Positions 33,667-44,269 of a stretch of 64,000 bases of DNA are shown in pieces (within the stretch, counting starts at the first letter, position 1; each line of letters starts with the position of its first letter). The stretch comes from Massariosphaeria phaeospora (lineage: Eukaryota; Ascomycota; Dothideomycetes; Pleosporales), in NCBI GenBank assembly GCA_011032825.1, contig JAADJZ010000020.1, forward strand, positions 1-64,000, read 5' to 3'. The notes beneath the pieces are model-generated. The model did not search any database. It saw only the letters and a list, made by a program, of their open reading frames with translations, and was not told the origin of the DNA. A program made the translations under genes and the position numbers.

Positions 33667-35823
33667 ACGTATTCTACTATTACCTCGGCTAACTTATTAC
33701 TTCGGCTAAAAAAGCTTAGCAGCACCAACTTACGTTACGCCTTTTAAATTTTATTGCTATTAAATAAAAAACCTACGTACGTTGTGCTTGCATCTAATTT
33801 AGAATATATTTTTGTATTTTTTTTGCACGTTTGCGCGTTTTGTCTAGTTCTGCTACAGTTTCTACAGCGCTATAGAGCTAGTTAAGCTAGTTCTTAATTA
33901 CTACTACTACAAGCTTTCTTAGATTGCTAAGGCGCTGCAGCAGTTCTATACTCTATAGTACTACCTTGCTAGATTTGCTTGCGCTTACGCGATTTTCGCT
34001 TTGTAAGCTTTGCTAATTGCTTTTTAAGCTCTCTATTGCGAGCAGCAAGAAAAGCGTTTTGGTGCAGCATAAGTTTACTACCTTTTATAAGCTGCAAGAA
34101 GCTAGCCTAAGCTATAACAAGTAATTAAAGAAAGAAATTGCGTACTAGCTTTAACTAAGATTTAAACTCGTGCGTATTGCTTAGAGTCTTTGACTACTAC
34201 AGCGTCTTTAGGTATAAAAGTGCTAGTAGAGTACGCAGCTGCACTTTAAAGCAATTCAACACTACTTGCGCGTTAATAGAAACTATTTCTAACGATTTAA
34301 AAGCCTTGCGGCAGTTTTTCTTTGTAAATACGTTAAAAAACGCGTTCTTAAAGGCAAAAAAAAAGCTTTTTTTGTTAATATAAAAGACGCGTTGGCGTGG
34401 TAAGTCTCTAACGCGCTAAGAGTACTTGCGCTTTAGCAGCAAAAAGCAAACTACATTAAGTAGCTAAAAAATGTGCAACAAGTAAGAAAGCATGCAAAAT
34501 GTTAAAATCTTGTGTTTAAAATAGTAGTTTTTAAAATTCTAGTTAAAGTAGCTTTTATAGCTGTTTAGAATAAGTAGCTAGTATACTTCTACCTAGCGCG
34601 TTTTTGTATGCGCGTTAAAGTGCTTTAACTACTCTAAACCTAAAGCGTTGTTTGTTTAGCTGTTTTTTAATACTAAAAGCTTTTAATTGCGCGGTATTAA
34701 AGCTTTTTTGTACTACGCTAAAATGTAACCACGTTTTTTGTAGATAATAAAAAGCGAGATCGTATACTTAGCAGCGCAAATGCTTTGAATTTTTGTAACC
34801 TACTTGCAGTTGCCTAGCTAAACTAGCTTAAAACAAGCGCGTTTTTTTGCGCTTGTAACAACTTTTATAGAGCTAATTACGCTTATTTAGAAGCTAGTTT
34901 TGTTTAGAGTGGTAAATAGGTATAGGTTGAGTTAAAGTTGAGTTAGCTTACGTAAGACCCTAGTGCTAACCCAACCTATACCCACGCTAAAACGTTTTAG
35001 CGTAGATATAGGTTGAGTTAGCACAGACCTCTACAATTCTATATTTTAATATATTTTCTTTTTATAATTATAACAGCAAGTTATAACAGGTTTATTAACC
35101 TAAAGGTAGTACCTATAACCTAACTTTAACCTACGCTTTGATTACTCTAACTCAACTTTAACTCTAGGTCTATGCGACTCTAACTTAATCTATACCCAAC
35201 GATAGGTACTCTCTACCTATTCGCTAGCGTAGTTTTGTTAAAGTTGTGCACATCGTTGTTGTAAACGCTGTACTTAGCTTTGGTTTTCTTTACTAACTTG
35301 AACTACGCGCTAATTATCTCTAGATTCTTCTAGAGTATTCTCTACCTATTCTCTGCTCAATTAAAAGCTATTTTGAGCTTATTTAAGCGCGTTACAAAGC
35401 GCTTAGCCTAGCGTTTGCTAACTAGCTCGCTACTACGCATACCTAGTACTTTATTAGCTGTATTTGTTACCTCGCACAGCTAAAGCGCGAATTCTTGCGA
35501 ATTAAAATTAAGTATGTATTAGACAATTGTTTGCTTTTTAGTAGTAGTAAGTTTATGTTAAGCGTAGCGAGTTTCAAAGCAATGCGTAATTTTGTAGTAT
35601 TAACAAGTTAAAGTTGTAAAAAGTACGTTAAACGCTTAAGCAGCGCGCTAGAAGCTTTAAGATTAGTATATATTGTAAGTAAAAAAAGCAAAGTAAATTC
35701 TACTTTTGCTATTAAACAATTGCGCGTTTTGTTGTTGAACTATGTTACGTTAATAAGAGAGTAAGTAGTTTTAGCGAAAACTAATCTACTTAGTAAGTTA
35801 ACATGCTTAGTAGTAGAATACGT
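33667..35823 (-). mobile_element. pg3: pogo/Fot1-type transposon containing M1
   Basis: Flanked by TA (33665-33666, 35824-35825). Left end ACGTATTCT plus 17-bp units ACTATTACCTCGGCTAA and CTTATTACTTCGGCTAA; the inverted right end has ACTACTAAGCATGTTAA and CTTACTAAGTAGATTAG. Length 2157 bp, or about 1.82 kb without M1 and its duplication. The transposase is on the minus strand: Cys/His tail opposite 33840-33900, N-terminal part near 35450-35530. No long frame remains. Confidence 0.85.
34905..35229. mobile_element. M1: 325-bp MITE
   Basis: A perfect 10-bp target duplication TAGTTTTGTT (34895-34904, 35230-35239). Ends are TAGAGTGGTAAATAGG and CTATTCGCTAGCG, with inner inverted motifs such as GGTATAGGTTGAGTTA and a palindrome ACGCTAAAACGTTTTAGCGT. 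No coding capacity. The duplication length suggests a Mutator-like transposase, which is not in this window. Confidence 0.85.
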
Positions 35824-35825
35824 TA

Positions 35826-36260
35826 GTGTATTTAATTAAATACTTACTATAAAAAGCTGTAACTACGTAGCTTTACTATAGATTTAAAATACTTAGCAGT
35901 TCTATTAAACTAAGTTGTAAAAGTAGTTCTACTAATAACTACAATCTATTCTAATTATAAATAGTGTAAATCTTTTGTGTTAAAAATCTTTTGAATTACA
36001 ACTTTATATGTAAACAAAGTTGCAAAAAGCTTTGTACTTCTATCTTTTAGCTTTAGCGCTTTTTTAAAAAAAAAACTATAATAGCTTTGTTTAATTAGAA
36101 GATAATATATAAAGCTTTAATAAGTAATTTCTACGTGTTTCTGCAGATTGCTAGAAACTATAACTTAGCTTAGTTTCTTTAAAATTCTTAAGATTTGTAC
36201 TACGTTATATAGATTAAAAGTATAGCTCTCTAAATACTTAATACTTTTTTTAACTTTCGC
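35826..36260. other. Unassigned AT-rich spacer
   Basis: Between pg3 and Gyp3. No frame, no terminal repeats and no match seen to the other families here. It is presumably an older remnant. It includes the left TTCGC of the Gyp3 duplication (36256-36260). Confidence 0.5.
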
Positions 36261-36548
36261 TGTAATAGGCTGAAAGCTCTATAGATTGCCTTAGTCGTAG
36301 GACTTTAGTAGCTATTAACGCTGTACGTAACAGCTCCAACGATACCTAAAAAAGCTTCGCTAGTTTCTAGTTAACGAAAGCTCTGCGGTATTAAGTTTTT
36401 ACATAGCCTTTAAGAGCGCTCCGCAGGTGCTCTAAAAGCTAACTAACTATAAAGTATATAGAGCTCTTTTGTCCGCGCTGTAGATAGACTCTATCGAATT
36501 TATTACGTTCTTTATCTAGAACCTGCTTTCCTAGGCGATTCTCTTTTA
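36261..36548 (+). repeat. Gyp3 5' LTR
   Basis: 288 bp, TGTAATAGGCTGAAAGC...CTCTTTTA. The CA end has become TA. Same length as the 3' LTR and the inverted solo LTR. Confidence 0.93.
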
Positions 36549-36689
36549 TTTGAATTTAATCAATTTCTACGCAGTAAAGGTTGTGAGATCTTTAAAGAGT
36601 ACGACACTTTTAGAAGTTAAAAGCAACCTCTAAAAAACTCTAAGACGCAGCGAAAAAAGTTTTTAAAACTAAATCGCTACAATAGACGG

Positions 36690-37950
36690 CACCTAGAATG
36701 AGTATATCTAAATGCTAGTTGTAAAAGCTCGCAGGCTAGAAAGCGAAAGCTAAAGCAGCAAAGCAATTAAAAAAGCTCTACAAAAGCTAATAAACAACGA
36801 CGAACTTAATGTAGAAACTTAAGAGATTTGTTTTAATACAGCAGAAGCTACATATATGAAAATATTCGTTACAGAACTCGTAATAGAACTACTTAAAAGA
36901 GTAACAAACAATTAGCTACTAGCAGCGAAGCTAGTTCTCGCAGGACTTTTGAATTCTAAGTAGCTAGTTAATAACGAAAGTGCAAAAGCTCAGGCACTTA
37001 TTAAAACACTGCAAAATTAAGTTCAAATTCTTTAAAAAAAAAAGAGAGCTACGCTAGCAACACCGCTAACTTTTTTTAGTATTCTAAAAGCTTCTACGCT
37101 AATTACAAAGCGCAACAAAATGCCTAATCTAGCCTAGTTCAACAGAACAAGGTTAGACTACAGACAGTTTAAAGTCTAAGTAAAAAACAAAATGCTTAAT
37201 AACGAGAATTTAATTAAGAACTTATGCGGCTACATCTACAACTGCCTAACAAAGCAAGTAGCTACTACTAAACTCGCCTAGTATTAGAAATACTGTAACA
37301 GAATAGCAAAGAAGTTCTAAAAGTACTTTAACGGGCACTACTAAAACTACATGCGAGCGCAGAAAGCGCTCAACCAACTCTTCGCTCTTAAGCAGAAAAA
37401 AATGTTTTTTTAAAAGTACAATAAAGAATTCATGCGCCTTGCGTACAACGCAAAAATAACAAACAACGTAGCTACATTAAAGAACTAGTACAAAGCAAGG
37501 CTTCGCGCTAATTTACAAAATAAAATAGTTAGCGTTATTGTTTTTCTAGCATAGCGACTTTAAGACCTAATAGAACAGGTTACTTAGATTAAGAAAAACC
37601 TAAACTGCGCAAAAGCAAACAACTAGTAGCAAATAGTACTAAATTAATTGATAAGCGACACGAAGGCTATAGACTAAAAGCTAGCAACTAAAGTTGCTAC
37701 CTAGGCAGTCCGCGCGGCTACTAACAATAAGAAAAAAAAGCGAGCCAAATAAGCAAACAACGCAAAAATAACGAAACAACAAGAGAATTACTTTTGCTTT
37801 TAATGTAGTTTAGCAACTTACATGTTTAATAAATGTAAGCTCGCAGCTCTAAAAAAGCTCGCTACAACTCGAAAAGCAATTTTTAAACTAGTTAAGACAA
37901 CAGCAAAGGTTAAAGAAGTTTTTAAGTCTAAAAACTTAAAAAACTAGACA
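36690..37950 (+). pseudogene. Gyp3 gag
   Basis: Lys/Ala/Leu-rich sequence with a gag-like central part around 37130-37560 (for example YNAKITNNVATLKNQ with stops). The nucleocapsid knuckle at 37795-37836 reads CF, stop, CSLATYMFNKC. His is replaced by Tyr and the codon after Phe is a stop, both RIP-type changes. No open frame. Confidence 0.7.
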
Positions 37951-37999
37951 CTCTTAACCAAAAGCGCGGTTAAGAGTAGTAAAAAAAGGACACAGTTTT

Positions 38000-40900
38000 T
38001 TTATTAGATAAGTTTTTAAAGTTTTGCTAGCGCTAGCTAGACAAGAAACCACTTACAGTACATGCAATTATTAATCAATCTATTTTTGCTTTAGCAATGC
38101 TCGACTTTAGGTGCACTACTTATAGTCTTGTTAGCAAAAAGTTTTGTAAAAAAAACTGTTTTCTGCGTATTTTGATAAAAGAAAAGCTTGTAGTAGGCAT
38201 TAGCAAACAAGTCGTTAAAGTTACAAAAGCTGCTTAGTTTACAATAAACCTAAACGAGCACGAACAAACAGTTTAAGCGTACGTTATAACTAAGAATAAC
38301 TAATACGATATTATTCTAAAGCGCTTATGAATAAACGGAAGCTAGGTAACGCTAGCTTTAGCGAAAAAATTGATTTTCATCTATTTAACTAGAACACGCG
38401 TGCGGAGCTAGAAAAGAAAAAAGCCTAAACAGAAGCTCTAGCAGGTGTTCGCAGCTGCGTTTGAAATAATAATGCAGCAGTTTAAAAAGAAAAACTCTAG
38501 CGTTAAGATCTTCGCCGCGTTTATAGCGGACATTTAGAAAGCTTTTTAAACTAAGGTAGTAGTCGACCTACGCTTAACGCTGCTTAACTAAATAAAAAAT
38601 TAGTATACAGCGTTTATGTAGTTTGAGGCTAACAAATTATTTCCTTACCGAAGCCTAATAGACCACGGCATTAAACTAATTAGAAAGAACGAGAAAAAAG
38701 CAAAGGTCTTATAGGAACTTTTGTATAACATGTTTAAAAACAAACTATTAGTCTTGCGAAAGCAGCTTACCGCGCATTTAAATTGCAGGTTTATTAGAGT
38801 AAGTTGCTTTTAGGCCGAAGCGCTAGTGTTGTTTGCAAAGAAATCTAGTAGAAAGCTACGCTTTTGCGTAGACTATTAAGCGCTCAACGCTATTACGAAA
38901 AAGAACTAATACTCGCTGCCTTTAATTCACGAGACTCTAAATTAAATTAGCTAGGCTAAATAGTTTACTAAGCTAGACGTTATCTAGGCCTTTTACAAAG
39001 TCCAAATTGCTAAAAGAAACGAGTAGAAAACGGCTTTCCGTACAAGATTTAAATTGTACAAATAGATAGTTTGCCTATTTAGCTTTGCTAACGCTTTAAG
39101 TACGTTTTAGCAGTTTATTAACTATACTTTGCGTAATTACATTAACGTTAACGCTTTTGCATACTTAGATAATGTACTTATCTACTTTAGAAGTTCTTAA
39201 AAAGACTACTAGCAACGTGTTAAAGAGGTTGTTAACAAGTTAAAAAAAGCGAGGTTACAACTCGATATTAAGAAATGCAAGTTTAAAGTAACTAAAACTA
39301 AATACTTTAGTTTTATTATTAAAGTAGGCAAAGGAATTAGCATGGATCTAGAAAAAGTCTGCGCAATTTTTAAATAAAAAGCCTTAGCTTTAGTTAAAAA
39401 AGTGCAGAGCTTTGTTAGTTTTGCAAACTTTTACTAGCAGTTTATTTGCGCCTTTTCTGCAATTGTTTCTTTACTAACAAAGTTAATAGGAAAAAGCGTT
39501 GAATTTCGTTAGAAGCTTAAACAACAAAAAGCGTTTGACACGCTTAAATAAAAGAGGATCGCCTAGGAAAGCAGGTTCTAGATAAAGAATGTAATGAATT
39601 CGATAGAGTCTATCTACAGCGCGAACAAAAGAGCTCTATATACTTTATAGTTAGTTAGCTTTCGAAGCACCTGCGAAGCGCTTTTGAAAGCTATGTAGAA
39701 ACCTAATACCGCAAGGCCTTTGTTAACTAGAAACTAGCGAGGCTCTTTTAGGTATCGTCGAAGCTGTTACGTACAGCGTCAATAGCTACTAAAGTTCTAC
39801 GACCAAGGCAATTCATAGGGCTTTTAGCTTATTACATTAAAAAAGAGTTTATATCTAGACCGTTATTGGCCTATTTTGACCTCGATTTGAAAACTGCTAT
39901 TGAAGCGGACGCTTTAGGAATAGCTACTAAAAAAGCGCTTTTTTAAAAAGCAAAAGACAACTTGTAGCGAGCAGTAGCTTACTACTTTGCCAAAATGTTA
40001 CTTGCAAAGTCTAACTACACTATTTACAACAAGAAATTATTAGCAGTAATTAAATGCATTACTAAATAAAAAGCGAAGCTTAAAGCAGTGCTAAAAATTA
40101 CAGTTTACACTAATTACAAAAACTTTCTATACTTTACTACAGCAAGGTTACTAACAAAGCAACATGTCTGCTAGGCAAACATTTTTTTTAAATACAACTT
40201 AAAGTTTGTGTACTATCTTAGAGCAGCTAATAAAAAAGCAAACGCTTTTTTACAAAAAAAGCAGAATCTTTTTTAAAACTAAAACGATGTTCGGCTGAAA
40301 AGCTGTAAATTTTAACTTTTCAAACTAACTAGTGTGTTAAACGAGAATAACATTACAAAAAAAACTCTAGGCGTAATCTGCGCGTTTCTGCTCTATAGCA
40401 CTCTAATACTAACGCTAAATATACTCGCTAGTAAGCTTGATGCTTTCTACAAAGCAAATGTAGCAGAAGTTTTAAAGCAAAATGTTTTTTTTTAGATTAA
40501 AAGTGCAAGCTTTAAAGAGCAGAATGCTGCGAGTTTTAAACAAAATGCTGCTAAACAAAAAAAAAATGCTAGCACAAAAGACAATTCTAAGGATAATGCA
40601 AAAAAGCTGTTTTTAGATAAACTTTAAAATAAAAAAGTCTAAAAAGACAATTTGTACTAGGAAGCTTTAGAAGCCGTAAAAAAAAGCTAAACTAAAGAAA
40701 GTACTCGTAGAAAGTTTCTTTTAGGCCTTTAATTAAAAGCGTCTTTAGCGAATTGCGCTGTTAAAAACAACGCGCTTTTTTATTAAAAAAAGAAATAAGT
40801 GCTAAAAACGTATCAACTACGCACTAGATTAATTTTTAAAGCTTACGACCCGCCTATCGCAAGGCACTTTAGCAAAAAGAACACTTACAATATTCTCAAA

Positions 40901-42180
40901 AGAGATTTCTTCTAGCTAGAAATAAGCTTAGACATTTGATAGTACATTGCCAACTGCGATGCATGTAAACGAGCGAAACTATAGCAGAAAATAAAAAGCA
41001 GTTTTCTTCGCTCGCTTCTTGTTCTAAACAGAATTTAAAAAGAACTTTTTATAAACTTTATTACTAACCTGCTGAAAAGCGAAAGGTGCACGAATCTACT
41101 AGTTATTACAAACCAATTGAGCAAGAATATAATCTTAATCTCTATAGCGAAAATTAACGCAGCAACTGTAGCAAAAGTATTTATTAAGAGAGTAGTAGCC
41201 TATTACTAGCTTCTTAACGCTATTGTTTCTAACTAAAGAGCACAATTTGTAAGTAAATTCTAGAAAACGCTTTGCAAAAAGCTTAAGATTGTAAAGCAGC
41301 TATCTACAGCTTTCTACCTAAAAACTAACAAAGCTACAGAAAAAGCAAATTCAACAATTAAAACTGTCTTAAGGCCGTTTGTGAATTAGGACTAGAAGAA
41401 CTAGGCGCAGCTATGCTCTATTGTACAAATCGCAATTCAAAAGCAAAAAGCAGTGTTAACAAAAGTAAGCTCTTTCTTTCTCTAGCATAGTTACGAGATG
41501 GACTTAATCTAGCTCTAAGCAAAAAAGAAAGCGGATACGCTTTACTAGGCAACTTTGAACTCTTAGCAAAGCGCAGCAGAAATAGCTAAAAAAATAAAGA
41601 AAGTTATTAACTTTGCGCAAGCTGCTATGGCGGAGGCCTAACAAAAGCAAGAAAAACAAGCAAATTAACATAAAAAAAAAGCGCCGCTGCTCTAAGTAAG
41701 AGATAAAGTGTAGTTGCAATATAAAAAACACATCTCTAATAGGCGCCCAAGCAAGAAACTAGACTAAAAAAATAGCAAATATACAGTTTTACAAGTTAAG
41801 TCTTTAGGCAACGTAGTTTTAAACACACTTTCTAAAATAAATCTAACATTTTTAATAAATAAGCTTAGACTTGCAGCAGATAATTCTTTAGAAAGCTAGA
41901 CAGTGTTTGATTGGCGCCCAAGAAGCGTTACCGTAGAAAGCGAGCAAAAATAGCTAGTCAAGCGCATTACGAGCGAGCGCTGAAAAAAAGTTAGAAAAAG
42001 CCAAAAGCTAGAATATTAGGTTAAATAGACTAGCTATAACTAGCCTACATGAAAACTAGCGCTAAAACTCGAAAACACAAAAGCTTTATCTACTTGGCAA
42101 GAATTTTCGGCGGCCTACTAGAACGCCGATGGAAAATTGCCAAAAAACTTTCAAAACAGCACGCCTTTAAAAAGGACGCT
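38000..42180 (+). pseudogene. Gyp3 pol (protease, RT, RNase H, integrase, chromodomain)
   Basis: Protease near 38100-38130 reads LDFRCTTYSLV where D-S-G is usual. The RT covers about 38590-39350 with KLDVIQAFYK, then the catalytic box YLDN at 39162-39173 (second Asp lost). RNase H at about 39870-40260 has the solo LTR at its start. The integrase zinc region is near 40860-40980 (CDACKRAK) and the core near 41090-41380. A chromodomain is readable at about 41940-42120 (VKRITSER, then LEYQVK, ending in a Thr-Trp/Gln-x-F-like tail). Frames are preserved over long distances with TAG/TAA as the main lesions. Confidence 0.85.
39549..39836 (-). repeat. Inverted solo LTR of the Gyp3 family
   Basis: 288 bp in opposite orientation to Gyp3, flanked by a perfect TTAAA duplication (39544-39548, 39837-39841). 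It inserted as a separate element into Gyp3 and then lost its interior by LTR-LTR recombination. Confidence 0.93.
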
Positions 42181-42229
42181 AGGACGCTAACAAAGTAAGT
42201 AAATTGCTACAAATTAAAAAAAGAGCTTA

Positions 42230-42517
42230 TGTAATAAGCTGAAAGCTCTATAAATTGCCTTGGTCGTAGGACTTTAGTAGCTATTAACGCTGTACGTAAC
42301 AGCTTCGACGATACCTAAAAAAGCCTCGCTAGTTTCTAGTTAACAAAGGCCTTGCGGTATTAGGTTTTTACATAGCTTTCGAAAGCGCTTCGTAGGTGCT
42401 CTAGAAGCTAACTAACTATAAAGTATATAGAGCTTTCTTGTCCGCGCTGTAGATAGACTCTATCGAATTTATTACATTTTTTATCTAGAACCTGCTTTCC
42501 TAGGCGATCTTCTTTCA
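42230..42517 (+). repeat. Gyp3 3' LTR
   Basis: 288 bp, TGTAATAAGCTGAAAGC...CTTCTTTCA; the CA end is preserved here. Preceded by the purine tract AAATTAAAAAAAGAGC. Confidence 0.93.
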
Positions 42518-42573
42518 TTCGCGCGCAACATTTTTATAAGAAAAAAAAGAATTCTATAAATAAAAGTTCTATA

Positions 42574-43483
42574 ACGTACCTCACGGGTAGTCGAGCTACA
42601 CGAGTTCGCGGAACACTTTTGCCAAGCAAATTATCTAATATTATAACCTTAATACCTTTTTTAATAGTAGGCCTATTAGAATAATTTATACACTGTTTTA
42701 AAGCTCTAAGCTAGAACTTTAAAATCTACTAAAAATTACCTAAATAGGCTAAGTACTACTAGAGTTTTTAAAGTTTAAAGATAAAGAGCTCGCTTAAGCT
42801 CTATACCTAGTATCTAGTAGAATTCTACTATAATAAACTTTTATATTCTAAAATATTCTTATTTATACTATATATTAAAGTACTAGAAAGTTTTATAGCG
42901 TGTAGCCTAAGATTAAAGCTACTAGATAGGTTAGAAAGTAGTTTACTTTCTTTATACTAGCTAAGTATAAATATCTATATATAACTATTAAAACCTAATG
43001 TAAAACTACTTAATAATTTAGTACTTAGTATAATTATACTATATAAGCTTTAAAAAAGTAGTATTATTTAGAGTTATAATAGTACTAATACTCTATACTT
43101 AGTAGGTTTTATATATAAACTCTAATTCTATCTAATAGCTTTGATTCTAAGCTATATACTATATAACTTTCTAGAACTCTAACTTACAGTATAAATAAGA
43201 ATATTTTAGAATATAAAAGTTTATTATAGTAGAATTCTACTAGATACTAGGTATATAGCTTAAGCGAGCTCTTTATCTTTAAACTTTAAAAACTCTAGTA
43301 GTACTTAGCCTATTTAGGTAATTTTTAGTAGATTTTAAAGTCCTAGCTTAGAGCTTTGAAACAGTGTATAAATTATTCCAATAGGCCTACTATTAAGAAA
43401 AGTATTAAGGTTATAATATTAGATAATTTGCTTGGCAAAAGTGTTTCGCGAACTCGTGTAGCCCGACTACTCGTAAGGTACGT
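42574..43483. mobile_element. fb2: 910-bp foldback element
   Basis: Flanked by TA (42572-42573, 43484-43485). Ends are ACGTACCTC plus 17-bp units ACGGGTAGTCGAGCTAC and ACGAGTTCGCGGAACAC, inverted at the right. The two ~330-bp arms pair almost fully. Same length as fb1 and less mutated (CCTCACGGG kept). The plus-strand open stretch at 43356-43586 crosses the right arm and the flank and is not a gene. The adjoining 42523-42571 and 43486-43639 hold nothing I recognise. Confidence 0.88.
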
Positions 43484-43639
43484 TAGAAGTTCTAGTAGAA
43501 AATTATATTTACTACTTTACTCTAAATTAGCAAACAATTGTATGCAGCTAAAGAAATGCTTTATTTATAAAAGAAAAAGCTACTAGTTTACTAATTACCT
43601 GCGTAATAAGCTTATTTATACTACCTAGTAGTATATTAC

Positions 43640-44262
43640 TGTAAAGGTTAAGTGAACTTAGAAAATTTATTTATTAAGCTTAGGTTAGTTCTTGAAGAAT
43701 AAGTAAGTTTAATAGACTAAAGAAATTGTATAGCGTTTAATACTAAGGCAGTAGCAAGCTTCGTTTTGCAAAGAGTTTCAAAGTTAAAGTAAAAGTCAAC
43801 TTAGTAGATTAAGAAATTGAAAATAGTAAACTATAAGAGTTTATTATTTTAACTATATACTAAGCTTGTTCTAAAGATTCTAAAAGTGCTAGACGTTCTA
43901 AAGTTTTATAAGTGTTTAAAATTCTTTAAAACTCGTAAACTATTACGTTATCTGCTAAAACATAGTCTTCGAGTTTTTAGTACTTAGTAAGCTTGTGTTT
44001 TTGTAAAAGAATTGCCAAAGTAAGTAGGCTTTAATGTAGAAAGTAATAAATTAATGTAGTTTTTCTATAAAATAAAAAAGCTTTTTATACTCTTTGCGCT
44101 ATGCTAGAATCTATTAAAGTTTAGTTAAAAGTTAGCGAAGCAATTTCGTACGAAATTGCTCTAACTAAAGCTTAGCAGCTAAGGCATTCTATTAGGCATT
44201 CGCTTATTATAGTTTTTTAATAAACTAACGTAGCTTTGCTTAGTAGAATCTAGATTGTAATA
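43640..44262. repeat. Solo LTR of the Gyp2 family
   Basis: Begins TGTAAAGGTTAAG and ends TTGTAATA. Flanks are ATTAC (43635-43639) and GTTAC (44263-44267), a 5-bp duplication with one A/G difference of RIP type. Compared with 9251-9628 it contains about 240 extra bases at roughly 44000-44215, including the palindrome GCAATTTCGTACGAAATTGC. Confidence 0.7.
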
Positions 44263-44269
44263 GTTACTT

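Larger units (their letters stand above)
36261..42517 (+). mobile_element. Gyp3: complete chromodomain Gypsy retrotransposon
   Basis: 6257 bp, two 288-bp LTRs, and a perfect TTCGC duplication (36256-36260, 42518-42522). On the plus strand it reads gag, protease, RT, RNase H, integrase and a chromodomain, i.e. a chromovirus-type Gypsy. It carries a 288-bp solo LTR of its own family, inverted, at 39549-39836. Stops of the TAG/TAA kind run throughout. Confidence 0.93.

Noticed and set aside
41504..41731. Minus-strand open stretch of 75 codons
   Set aside because: Antisense to the Gyp3 integrase; Phe/Leu-rich because it opposes Lys/Glu-rich coding sequence.
43356..43586. Plus-strand frame of 76 codons
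   Set aside because: Spans the right arm and flank of the foldback fb2; no counterpart in fb1.
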